A DNA stretch of 37,824 nt from Bog-159 sp049511415 (lineage in GTDB: Bacteria; Acidobacteriota; Terriglobia; Bryobacterales; Bryobacteraceae): assembly GCA_049511415.1 (NCBI GenBank), contig JBEKYC010000068.1, positions 1 through 37,824 on the forward strand, in the 5' to 3' direction. The notes beneath the pieces were generated by a model, which was not told where the DNA came from, did not search any database, and saw only the letters and a list, made by a program, of their open reading frames with translations. How positions within the stretch are numbered: the first letter of the stretch is position 1; each line of letters opens with the position of its first letter. A program made the position numbers and the translations under genes. Positions 15,564 through 23,574 of this stretch are shown here, piece by piece.

Positions 15564-16751
15564 CTATACCAGAGCGGTGGCAATCTCGAACCGCAGGCAG
15601 GCGTGCGCATCGCGCAGCGCCTGCTCCACGGTTGCCGGTCGAGTGGCGCGCGCGAAGATGAAGCCCAGGTAGGCCGCGCCTTCGGGCAAGGGCATCAGCA
15701 TTTGGCCGTCTTTCGCGGTGATTATGACGTCGTCGATGTGTTCCAACGCGCGGGCGTCTTCCAGTCCGGCTACATCACGATAAACGCCCGCGCGCGGGAT
15801 GGGAATCATCATTACGCCGGAGGCTTCGCCATCCAGCCGGAGCGCGGAAACATCCTCGCCGATGGCGTGCCGTACGATCAACTCTTCGAGCGGGCGCAGG
15901 GCCTTAGCACACAGGCCGCCGATCGGACGGGCGGCCACCTCCAACATCCAGGCGCCGCGGCCGTTAAGTCGCAGCTCGGCGTGAAACGGGCCGTGATACA
16001 GGCCTAGCGCGTGCACGGCCCGCTCCACGGCGGCGCGCATCTCGCTCTGCACGGCCTCGCTCTCGCGTGATGGGGTGACGTAGATGGTCTCTTCGAAGAA
16101 CGGGCCTTCCAGCGGATCGGGTTTGTCGAAGATCGCCAGAATGCGCGGCACGCCATGTGTCATCCAGCCCTCGACGGCGAACTCGCGGCCCGGGATGTAG
16201 GCCTCCACCTGCAAGGCCTCGTCGTGCGGCAGCATCGCCTTGATGCGCGCGAAAGCCGCCACGAACTCGATCGGATGGTTGGCGCGGATCACGCCGCGGC
16301 TGGCCGAAAGTCCCAGCGGCTTCAGCACGCAGGGATAGGGCGCGCGGTGGGCGGCGGATTCGGGTGGCCCATCCAGAGGCACGCGAGCGAATTGGGGCAC
16401 CGGCAATCCAGCGGCCTGAAACAGGCGGCGGGATTCGTTCTTGTCCTGACAGGCGCGCGCGGCGGACGGCGGATGGAACGGGATCCCCAACGTCTGCGCG
16501 GCCTCGGCCGCGAGCACCGCCGGTGCGTCGCCCACGGCGACTACACCATCGAACCGGTGGCCCCGCAGCGCCTCCAGCGAGGCGGGCACGTCGCCGAAGC
16601 GCACGGGGATGGCATGGTCGCCCCACGGATCGTCCAGCACGTGGCAGCGATCGGTGGCGAGGGTCAGATCGATACCCAGGCGGCGGGCGGCCTCCGCGAA
16701 CGTGCGGATCTGGTATCCGGTGGTGGCGGCGAAGAGCAGCAGGTGGGGCAT
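15564..16751 (-). CDS. ATP-grasp domain ligase
   Basis: A 395-residue protein with a Rossmann-like N-terminal part (LLLFAATTGYQIRTFAEAAR and on) and an ATP-grasp fold from about residue 110. Visible ATP-grasp features are PCVLKPLGLSASRGV (phosphate loop and Lys), GREFAVEGWM, and the metal-binding region FHAELRLNGRGAWMLEVAARPIGG split over two strands. The latter has EVAAR rather than the more common E-x-N. This variant is found in a group of ATP-grasp carboxylate-amine ligases. Such enzymes activate a carboxylate as acyl phosphate and join it to an amine, often an amino acid. It is the last gene of the minus-strand operon, 3 bases after the FRG gene. The substrate is unknown. Confidence 0.85.
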   Translation of the reverse strand: MPHLLLFAATTGYQIRTFAEAARRLGIDLTLATDRCHVLDDPWGDHAIPVRFGDVPASLEALRGHRFDGVVAVGDAPAVLAAEAAQTLGIPFHPPSAARACQDKNESRRLFQAAGLPVPQFARVPLDGPPESAAHRAPYPCVLKPLGLSASRGVIRANHPIEFVAAFARIKAMLPHDEALQVEAYIPGREFAVEGWMTHGVPRILAIFDKPDPLEGPFFEETIYVTPSRESEAVQSEMRAAVERAVHALGLYHGPFHAELRLNGRGAWMLEVAARPIGGLCAKALRPLEELIVRHAIGEDVSALRLDGEASGVMMIPIPRAGVYRDVAGLEDARALEHIDDVIITAKDGQMLMPLPEGAAYLGFIFARATRPATVEQALRDAHACLRFEIATALV

Positions 16752-16754
16752 TGC

Positions 16755-17594
16755 CTAATCCACGTAGGATGCCATGGTGCGGGGGTTATAGGCCCAATGG
16801 AATTCCAACTCGTAAGCCAGCGAGCGGGCCAGGCCGTCCAGATCGGGGAACAGCGTGGCGTAGGTGATGTTCATGCGATACAACTCGCGCAAAGCGGTCT
16901 CGCGCACCGTGGCGGCGGGCAGGACGAACTTGGCCAGCATGTTTTTCGGATCGCGGTACTGGCGCACGATCTCGTCGATGGGCTTATCCAGCGCGCCCGG
17001 CAGAACGAACGTGCCGGACTGCGCGATGAGGCGGCGGTTCATGGTGTCGGGTTCGCCCAGCCAGATGAACTGACGCGTTCCTTTCAGAAAGTAGCGGGCG
17101 AAATTTCCCTTGTGGCGGGGATCCATGCGGCCCGTGGTGACCGGATGCGCCTTGGCCGAACGGCGGATGCCTCCGGCGCTGATATCGGCGGGATTGAGCG
17201 CCCATACGGCGGCGTCGGTAGTGGCGCGTTCCAGGGCGAAGAAGGCGGCCACGTATGGCGACCAGGTGAAGTCCAGCAAACGCGTGGGAGCGCCATGATG
17301 CTGCATCAGCGCCAGCCACTGGAAATCGTCGTCCTTATCCGGCGGCTGCACCAGGAACTGTAGGGCTTTGCGTTTGAAGACACGAAGGTTGCGGCCTTCC
17401 TGCTGGGCCCACGCGCGGCGGTCGATACCGAAGTTGCGGAAGTATCGGGAGAGCGCGCTCGCCAAGTGCCAGTCCTGGTTGCCATGCCCGCGGAACGCCC
17501 AATTGGAATAGGGCGGCCCGGTGACGATGCGCAGAAAATCGTCCCAGGACTCCAGCCGGTATTCCTTATAGATGGGCGAGCGGCTGACGGTCAT
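16755..17594 (-). CDS. FRG domain-containing protein
   Basis: A 279-residue protein starting at an ATG that overlaps the stop of the gamma-glutamyltransferase gene (ATGA). The FRG family, named for its Phe-Arg-Gly motif, is recognised by NWAFRGHGNQDWHLASALSR near residue 25 and by LALMQHHGAPTRLLDFTWSP and then AAFFALE in the middle. The biochemical role of FRG proteins is not established. There is no signal peptide, so it is probably cytoplasmic. The tight packing between a secreted transpeptidase and an ATP-grasp ligase implies co-expression, but does not by itself reveal the task. Confidence 0.85.
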   Translation of the reverse strand: MTVSRSPIYKEYRLESWDDFLRIVTGPPYSNWAFRGHGNQDWHLASALSRYFRNFGIDRRAWAQQEGRNLRVFKRKALQFLVQPPDKDDDFQWLALMQHHGAPTRLLDFTWSPYVAAFFALERATTDAAVWALNPADISAGGIRRSAKAHPVTTGRMDPRHKGNFARYFLKGTRQFIWLGEPDTMNRRLIAQSGTFVLPGALDKPIDEIVRQYRDPKNMLAKFVLPAATVRETALRELYRMNITYATLFPDLDGLARSLAYELEFHWAYNPRTMASYVD

Positions 17595-19375
17595 CGGCCG
17601 TTGATGAAGCGGCTGCGGCGGGGATCGGCGCCGCCGTGCAGGACACCGTCGGAGGTAATGCGGATGGCGGTGGGGGCGGAGAGATTGGCCCAATCGCCGA
17701 CCACCGTCACTTTGTGTCCCATGGCCACGAGCTTGTCAATGGTAGCTTGCGGAACGCGGCGTTCCACGTTCAGCTTGCCGGGAAGGAACGCGTGGAAATC
17801 GAAAGAGGCGTACATGTGGGCGCTATCGAAGCGCGGGGCTTCGATGGCTTCCTGCGGCGACATGTTGAACTCGATCATATTCAAGAAGACCTGGATGAGC
17901 GTCTGGTCCTGCAAATCGCCGCCGGGGGTGGACATGGCCAGAACGGGCTTGCCGTCGCGCAGCACCAGCAAGGGGCTTAGGGTGACGCGCGGACGCTTGC
18001 CGGGCGCGAGTTCATTGGGATGGCCGGGCGTGAGCACGAAAGTCTGCATGCGCTCGCTCATGGCGAGACCGGTATCGCCCGCGATGACGGAGGGCAGCCA
18101 TCCGCCGCTGGGAGTGGCGGAGAACATGTTGCGCTGCTGGTCGACCACGTTGACGCAGGTGGTATCGCGCGCGGCGATGGTGGATTCACTTGTGACGGGC
18201 ATGGGCAGCGGTCCGCCGAATGCGCCGGGGCGGTGTTCCAATGACGCGTGGTTCGGATCGATCAGCTTGCGGCGCTCGGCGGCGTAGTCCTTCGACAGCA
18301 GGGTTTCTTCGGGAATTTTGGAGAATTTCGGGTCGCCGTAATAACGGTCGCGATCGGCGAAGGCCAGCTTGATGGCCTCGACAAGCGTGTGGATATATTG
18401 CGGGCTGTTGTGGCCCATGGCGCGGAGATCGAAGCCTTCCAGCAGGTTCAGCGTTTCGATCATGACGGGGCCTTGCGACCAGAAGCCGGGTTTGAAGATT
18501 TCGTAGCCTTTGTAAGTGCCCGTACGGGGCGTGTCGGTCTCGGCGTGGAAGCCGGCCATGTCCTGGTAGGTGATGAGGCCGCCTTCGCGCTTGCAGAAGG
18601 CATCGTATTCGCGAGCGACAGGCCCTTCATAGAAGTAATCGCGCACGGCGCGCAGGCGGGCGACGCGATCACCCTTGGCTTTGGCTTCGGCAGCGACCAT
18701 GGCGCGGAGGGTACGGCCCAGGGCGGCTTCGCGGAAGACATCGCCGCGGCGCGGCGGCACGCCATTTGGGAGGAAGAATTCATGCGAAGTGGACCAAAGT
18801 TGCAGCAGGGGCATGGAACCGCGGATCCAGTCGGCCATGACTTCGGTGACGGGGAAACCGTCGGTGTCTTCGATGGCCGGCGCAGCCACCTGCGCGAAAG
18901 ACATGGTGCCGTAGCGTTCGAGCGCGAGGATCAGGCCGTCGATGACACCGGGAACGGGAGAGGCCAGAATGCCTTCCACAGGCATGGCGGGCATGTGGCC
19001 GGGTTCTTCCCACAGCTCGCGCTGGCGGTTCTTATAAAACTCAACGGTGGCGGCGGCCGGGGCAGTGCCTATGCCGCTGATGGCGACTGCGGGCTGGCCG
19101 GCGAGCTTGATCAAGATGGGGATTTCGCCGCCCAGACCGAAGTGGTCCAGTTCGGTGACGCCGGCGGCGAGCGTGGTGGCCACACCGGCATCGACGGCGT
19201 TGCCTCCGGCATCGAGGATGCGCATACCCGCGTCGACTTCAAAGTTGTTGCAGGAGCCGACCATCTGGTGCAGGCCGCGCACCGGGGGGAACATGGTCAG
19301 GCGGCTTTGGCCCCACAGGGTTGCAGCGCCTAGAAGCAGGGCGACGGACACGGAGACGGCGGGGTCAGGCTTCAT
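17591..19375 (-). CDS. ggt: Gamma-glutamyltransferase (glutathione hydrolase family)
   Basis: A 594-residue protein with a signal peptide (MKPDPAVSVSVALLLGAATLWG). Family motifs are DAGGNAVDAGVATTLAAGV near residue 55, an SPVPGVIDGL segment and YIHTLVEAIKLAFADRDRYY near 330. The self-cleavage and nucleophile site is Thr405 in the stretch RDTTCVNVVD, which leaves a 190-residue small subunit, the same size as in E. coli. The usual TTH is TTC here. The GG pair expected near the oxyanion site occurs in the PSGGW segment. It cleaves or transfers gamma-glutamyl groups in the periplasm. The ATG overlaps the end of the DUF362 gene by 11 bases, and the stop overlaps the FRG start. Confidence 0.93.
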   Translation of the reverse strand: MKPDPAVSVSVALLLGAATLWGQSRLTMFPPVRGLHQMVGSCNNFEVDAGMRILDAGGNAVDAGVATTLAAGVTELDHFGLGGEIPILIKLAGQPAVAISGIGTAPAAATVEFYKNRQRELWEEPGHMPAMPVEGILASPVPGVIDGLILALERYGTMSFAQVAAPAIEDTDGFPVTEVMADWIRGSMPLLQLWSTSHEFFLPNGVPPRRGDVFREAALGRTLRAMVAAEAKAKGDRVARLRAVRDYFYEGPVAREYDAFCKREGGLITYQDMAGFHAETDTPRTGTYKGYEIFKPGFWSQGPVMIETLNLLEGFDLRAMGHNSPQYIHTLVEAIKLAFADRDRYYGDPKFSKIPEETLLSKDYAAERRKLIDPNHASLEHRPGAFGGPLPMPVTSESTIAARDTTCVNVVDQQRNMFSATPSGGWLPSVIAGDTGLAMSERMQTFVLTPGHPNELAPGKRPRVTLSPLLVLRDGKPVLAMSTPGGDLQDQTLIQVFLNMIEFNMSPQEAIEAPRFDSAHMYASFDFHAFLPGKLNVERRVPQATIDKLVAMGHKVTVVGDWANLSAPTAIRITSDGVLHGGADPRRSRFINGR

Positions 19376-20480
19376 AGCGATACATGGCCCCCGAGATCGG
19401 CACTCCGCGAACTTCGATGCGGCGGAGATCGGCTGAGCCGACGCCGTGCCGCTCGGCGAGCAGCAGGGTGTTGTCGCAGGTTTTGAATGGCGCCGTGCCG
19501 CGGGCGGCGCGGGGATCGTAGCCCATCACGGCGGCGGCTACCGCGTCGGTGGAGACGGGATTGAGTCCGGCGAGCAGCACGCCCGGCTGCACGCGGCGAA
19601 TACCTTGGATCCAGGGGCCCTCACCACCGGCAATGGATTCGACGCCGTCGATGATCTCCAGATCGATGGGACGGGCTTTCATCAGATCGGCGACGATGTG
19701 CGGGACGCGGTAACCGGGATCGCGGCTGGAGGACGGATCGAGTTCCGATGGCGCCGACTTGGAGGGCTGGCGGCGGCCGTCGTGCATCGTCTTGGCGCGG
19801 CCGGCGGTGGGGCTTTCGTTGGGCTCGTCCACGCCGGCGTCGTCACCGTAAATAGAAGCCGGCAGCATGCCGAAGCAATTCTTCATGGACAGCGTAACGC
19901 CACAGGTGGCGTGGTTCTTCAGCTTGGCCATACTGACAAAGACGTCGGTGTCTTCGTAGGCGTGATTCAGATCGTAAGCGGCGAACATGTACGCGCCGGG
20001 AACCTGGAAGCGCGAATATTTCTTGCCCTTGCCCCGCGCGTTGGTATTTTCGAATTCCACGCCAGGGGCGGCGGCGAGCAACTGGCGCACGTTCCAGCCG
20101 GAATCGAGCAGATATTCCTCGAGCGGTCCGCTGGTGGCCCAGGCACTCTCCACGAAGCGTATGCGGCGCGCGCCGGCCTGACCCAGGAGGTGTGCCGTGG
20201 CGCCCACCAGCTTGGGGTGCACGTAGTGCGTCACGCCGGGCGGGCGGCCGTCGACGCGCAAGGCAGGGCTGCCGGTCATGTTGAGCTTGATGGTCACGGT
20301 TTTGCCGCGCACGATGCGATCGAGCCCGCCGAGTTGGTTGAACATGGCGGCCAGACGCGCGGTGACGTCTTCGTCGTAGGAGGCGCAGCGGGCGATGGCC
20401 ACGGGCGCGGATGGAGCGGACGGCGCGCCTTTAAGAAGCGGCGCCGCGCTGATGAGTGCAATCCATTCTCTCCGAGTCAT
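19365..20480 (-). CDS. DUF362 domain-containing protein with Tat-like signal
   Basis: A 371-residue protein. The N terminus MTRREWIALISAAPLLKGAP has a twin-arginine pair before a hydrophobic stretch, suggesting Tat export. The body matches DUF362: KLNMTGSP near residue 65, the VSMAKLKNHATCGVTLSMKN segment and GVESIAGGEGPW. The ferredoxin-like cysteine cluster that some family members carry at the C terminus is absent. DUF362 proteins have no agreed activity. The start lies 5 bases after the stop of the upstream gene and the end overlaps ggt by 11 bases, so it is in the middle of an operon. Confidence 0.88.
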   Translation of the reverse strand: MTRREWIALISAAPLLKGAPSAPSAPVAIARCASYDEDVTARLAAMFNQLGGLDRIVRGKTVTIKLNMTGSPALRVDGRPPGVTHYVHPKLVGATAHLLGQAGARRIRFVESAWATSGPLEEYLLDSGWNVRQLLAAAPGVEFENTNARGKGKKYSRFQVPGAYMFAAYDLNHAYEDTDVFVSMAKLKNHATCGVTLSMKNCFGMLPASIYGDDAGVDEPNESPTAGRAKTMHDGRRQPSKSAPSELDPSSSRDPGYRVPHIVADLMKARPIDLEIIDGVESIAGGEGPWIQGIRRVQPGVLLAGLNPVSTDAVAAAVMGYDPRAARGTAPFKTCDNTLLLAERHGVGSADLRRIEVRGVPISGAMYRYEA

Positions 20481-20485
20481 TACTA

Positions 20486-21883
20486 TTAGTCTAGCCGCAC
20501 CGCGGCGCAGGCGGAAACCCGGTCGATATCGACTCCGGTGCCGCCTTCGTCGGTTACGTAAACGTCAAGATCCTTGGGCGCTCCATCGGGCGTGAGCAGT
20601 TGCGCGTGTTTAAAATTTCCCAGCAACTGCACGGTTACATTTTCGATGGGGTACGCCGAATAGTTGACCAGTTCGACCACCACCTGCTTGCCGTCATCAG
20701 TGGCGAGCACGTTGGAAAGCATGGAAGAGACGTTGAAGAGGCGCACGCCGAGATTCTTGCGTCCGGTCATAGACTGCACATCGTGCCAGATATCGTTGAG
20801 CCGGTCGAGTTCGGCTTTATCGAGGGTGATCTGGTCACCGGCGAGCGCGGAGTGGCCTTTCCAGCCAGGCGGCGCGGTCAGGACAGTGTTGCCTGCGCGG
20901 GCGAAGTTTTTGAGGATCTCGCGCTGCTCGGCAGTGAGGGCGTCGGCATCGACGTCAACGGCCATGGACGTGCCCTGCAGGGAGTCGGAGGTGAGCCGCT
21001 GGCCGGGGATGGGACGCATGGGCGTGTGCTTGGCGGCGATCATGTCGAGGATGCCGCCGGAGAGCAGGGCGTCGTCGTGATCCTGGACGACCGCCAGTTT
21101 ACCGTAGGGTTTCAGCGAGCGCCATTCGGCGTGGGATTCGAAGAATTGCAGCACTTGGGCCATGGAGCGCCAATCCTTGGCGGCGGAGGGATCGCCGCTT
21201 TCCAGACGCGCGGAGAAGGCGGGGTCGAGGGCGACGATCCAGCGCGCTCCGGCCATGGCCGCATCAGTGATGGCTTCCAGGTAGCGCTCGCCGGTGATGA
21301 CGCTGTGGGTGGGGGGCAGATATCCGAGCCAGATGGCGGCGGGACCCCAGGCGCGGACGGAGCGAATGAAACCGGTGTTGGTATCGATCCAGGGGGAGCC
21401 GGAGGGAGCGGCTTTGGCTGCGCCATTGTCGAGCACCTGGATGCCGGGCCATACGCCCTGATAGGTACCGACGATCGGGTCTGCGCCGCCGAGGGGCATG
21501 CGGGCGCGGGAGGTCAGTTCGACGACGACGGCGTGGGTCCCGGTAAGCAGGTCGCGCACGCGGGCGACTGCCGCTTGGGGGAATTCCCCCTCCAGGACGA
21601 CACCCTGCATGCCGTCGTGGATGGCTTTGCGGGCGGGATCGGCGGGGTCTTGGCCGGGTTTCAAGAGGGCCAGGGTGACCAGGCCGCGGGCGGTCGCGCC
21701 GGCGACGAATGCGGGCGTGTAGTCGGCGAGCAGCAGACAGTTAATGGGCGTGCCGGAGAGCTGGTCGAGATTTTTTGGGTTCGTTCCGTTCCAGCGGGCG
21801 GGCACCCAGGCGGCGGGTGGGATCGCGGCGGCAAGCGGGATGGCGGCGAGAAAAACCAGCCAGCGGGCCAAACGGGTCGGCAT
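20486..21883 (-). CDS. Secreted protein of unknown function, glycosidase-like architecture
   Basis: A 465-residue protein. The ATG at 21883 is chosen because it gives a clean signal peptide (MPTRLARWLVFLAAIPLAAA); the frame is open further upstream, but that part lacks a sensible N terminus. Residues of about 30-260 look like alternating strands and helices of a barrel. Residues 260-370 (YGKLAVVQDHDD, NFARAGNTVLTAPPGW) resemble the Rossmann-like domain that follows the catalytic barrel in some beta-galactosidases. The end (VELVNYSAYPIENVTVQLLG) looks like a beta-sandwich. I see no pair of catalytic acids that I can assign. It heads the five-gene minus-strand operon. The glycosidase-like reading is inference only. 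Confidence 0.65.
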   Translation of the reverse strand: MPTRLARWLVFLAAIPLAAAIPPAAWVPARWNGTNPKNLDQLSGTPINCLLLADYTPAFVAGATARGLVTLALLKPGQDPADPARKAIHDGMQGVVLEGEFPQAAVARVRDLLTGTHAVVVELTSRARMPLGGADPIVGTYQGVWPGIQVLDNGAAKAAPSGSPWIDTNTGFIRSVRAWGPAAIWLGYLPPTHSVITGERYLEAITDAAMAGARWIVALDPAFSARLESGDPSAAKDWRSMAQVLQFFESHAEWRSLKPYGKLAVVQDHDDALLSGGILDMIAAKHTPMRPIPGQRLTSDSLQGTSMAVDVDADALTAEQREILKNFARAGNTVLTAPPGWKGHSALAGDQITLDKAELDRLNDIWHDVQSMTGRKNLGVRLFNVSSMLSNVLATDDGKQVVVELVNYSAYPIENVTVQLLGNFKHAQLLTPDGAPKDLDVYVTDEGGTGVDIDRVSACAAVRLD

Positions 21884-22266
21884 TCTCTTACTGTAACCGG
21901 AGCGGGCGAGTTGGTTCAAATGGAGGGCGGATTGTGCAGAAATATGCATAAGTGTGCGTTTTCGGCGACTTTTGTTTGGCGATACCCCCATTTGCGCATA
22001 TCGATACCCGCAAAAGTTTGGGTTTGTTCCGAATTTCTTAGGAAAGGTACGCAGGCAGAGGGCTGGCAGCTTGTAATGCCTGCCTGAACTTTTCCACGTA
22101 GACATTAGCAGACATCCGTGCGGAGTTCTGACCGCGGGCCGCCGGATGTGGTGATTTAAAGTCAGTTGGCGCGGCAGCGCAGGTTGTCATCGGTGAGTCA
22201 CAGGTTAGGTGAGCGGATTATGAAACCTTTTTAATGAAGCACCGGTCACACATAGCGGTGGACGAC
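21884..22266. promoter_or_regulatory. Divergent intergenic region with direct and inverted repeats
   Basis: This 383-base stretch separates two divergent units and must carry both promoters. It contains a direct repeat CGATACCC at 21980-21987 and 22002-22009, spaced 22 bases or two helical turns, in an AT-richer part. An inverted repeat GCAGGCA/TGCCTGC lies at 22051-22057 and 22077-22083. No promoter can be assigned with confidence and no RNA gene is apparent. Confidence 0.35.
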
Positions 22267-23574
22267 ATGAACAAACTCGAATTGGACCACCGGCTGGAGG
22301 CGTACTTCGCTACACTCCGCCCTTCTACTCTGAGAGATGTGCTGAAACGCAGCGCCGAAAACTGGCCGATTTATGCGGCAGTGACAGGGTCGGCTCTGGC
22401 GATGACAACCAGCACTTCGGCGGCTATTATCGGCAGCGGTTTACGGGACACGACGGTTGACCCAACGGCCAGCGTGCTGAACGGCAAGCCACAATTCGCA
22501 AGCACGCAGAACCTGCCGTTGGCAGTGAGAATGGCCATCGCCAAGCAGCGATCCATCGAAAGACCGGCCAGCGGGGCGGGAGCGGAAGCGAACCGGGCGA
22601 CAGCGACGCTGGCGCCGACGATTTCACCGAATGGAGTCGTTCCCATTTACGGCACGACAGACACGATACAGCCAGGGGAATGGGTGACGGTTTACGGAAC
22701 CAACCTGGCCGGCAGCGCGGTTGTCTGGAACGGCGACTTCCCGATTTCGCTGGGTGGCACGAGCGTGACGATCAATGGCAGGTCTGCCTATCTCATGTTT
22801 GTCAGCCCCGACCAGATCAACTTACAGGCGCCGGATGACACGGCGAGGGGCACGGTACAGGTGGTGGTGACCACCGGCGCGGGCAGCGCTACAGCTACGG
22901 TGACACTGAGTGAGGTTGCGCCGTCGTTCTGTCTATTTGAAATGCCCAACAGCCAGACCGGGTACGTGGCGGGAATTATCCTGCGCTCGAACGGCTCGGG
23001 GGCATATGGCGGAGGGAAATACGACATTCTTGGCCCGACGGGCAATTCCCTCGGCTACGCCACGGTGGCGGCGCAGCCGGGTGATGTTGTGGAATTATTC
23101 GGCGTCGGGTTTGGTCCAACCACTCCCACGGTTGCCGCGGGACAAGCGTATTCAGGCGCGGCGCCGATCGACAATACCTTGACTCTTTTCATCAACAATG
23201 TGAGCGTGCCGGCATCCTTCGTGGGTCTGTCGAGCGCGGGGCTGTATCAGATCAATCTGACGGTGCCGTCCGGACTGGGGCAGGGAGAAGTGCCGATCCA
23301 GGCGAATGTCGAGGGTATGGAGACCCAGGTGAATGTCGTGTTTTCGCTGTCGAACACGCAAACAACGAACACCGGCGGAACGGTGGTCACCACCAACGGT
23401 GGGATTCCGGTTACCGGGGGAGGATTCGGCGGGACCGGAATTGTGCCAACTGGCGGAACGAATGGGGGCACCAACGGCGGCGGAACGAATGGCGGCACGG
23501 GCGGGGACGATTCCAAGCACAAGAAAAAACCCCACAAGCCCAGGCTGCATTACGTAACCGACACGGGCCGATGA
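22267..23574 (+). CDS. Solibacter-type C-terminal domain protein (TIGR03437-like), probably surface exposed
   Basis: A 435-residue protein from the ATG at 22267 (GGTGG upstream); an ATG at 22234 would add 11 residues but has no ribosome binding site. After a cytoplasm-like N terminus (LDHRLEAYFATLRPSTLRDV) comes a membrane-type segment (IYAAVTGSALAMTTSTSAAI). The rest, from about residue 130 to 375, matches the beta-rich Solibacter domain: GEWVTVYGTNLAG, LMFVSPDQINLQAP, GDVVELFGVGFGPT and LYQINLTVPSG. The last 60 residues are low complexity, with GGTNGG repeats followed by a Lys/His-rich tail. This family is hugely expanded in Solibacter; its role, perhaps adhesion, is unknown. The stop overlaps the next start (ATGA). 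Confidence 0.85.
   Translation: MNKLELDHRLEAYFATLRPSTLRDVLKRSAENWPIYAAVTGSALAMTTSTSAAIIGSGLRDTTVDPTASVLNGKPQFASTQNLPLAVRMAIAKQRSIERPASGAGAEANRATATLAPTISPNGVVPIYGTTDTIQPGEWVTVYGTNLAGSAVVWNGDFPISLGGTSVTINGRSAYLMFVSPDQINLQAPDDTARGTVQVVVTTGAGSATATVTLSEVAPSFCLFEMPNSQTGYVAGIILRSNGSGAYGGGKYDILGPTGNSLGYATVAAQPGDVVELFGVGFGPTTPTVAAGQAYSGAAPIDNTLTLFINNVSVPASFVGLSSAGLYQINLTVPSGLGQGEVPIQANVEGMETQVNVVFSLSNTQTTNTGGTVVTTNGGIPVTGGGFGGTGIVPTGGTNGGTNGGGTNGGTGGDDSKHKKKPHKPRLHYVTDTGR

Noticed and set aside
18248..19333. Open frame of 361 codons opposite the gamma-glutamyltransferase gene
   Set aside because: Antisense shadow of a well supported gene.
20600..22087. Long plus-strand open frame of 495 codons opposite the secreted protein of unknown function
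   Set aside because: Its product is rich in Gly, Val and Asp in a pattern typical of GC-rich antisense shadows, has no recognisable motif, and the minus-strand gene has a signal peptide and fits the operon.
22220..22234. Mini-frame ATG-AAA-CCT-TTT-TAA just before a possible ATG at 22234
   Set aside because: Four codons, no ribosome binding site and no evidence for a leader peptide; probably chance.
23440..23520. GGAACGAATGGCGGC-like repeats suspected to be a DNA repeat
   Set aside because: They encode the GGTNGG low-complexity tail and are explained by the protein.
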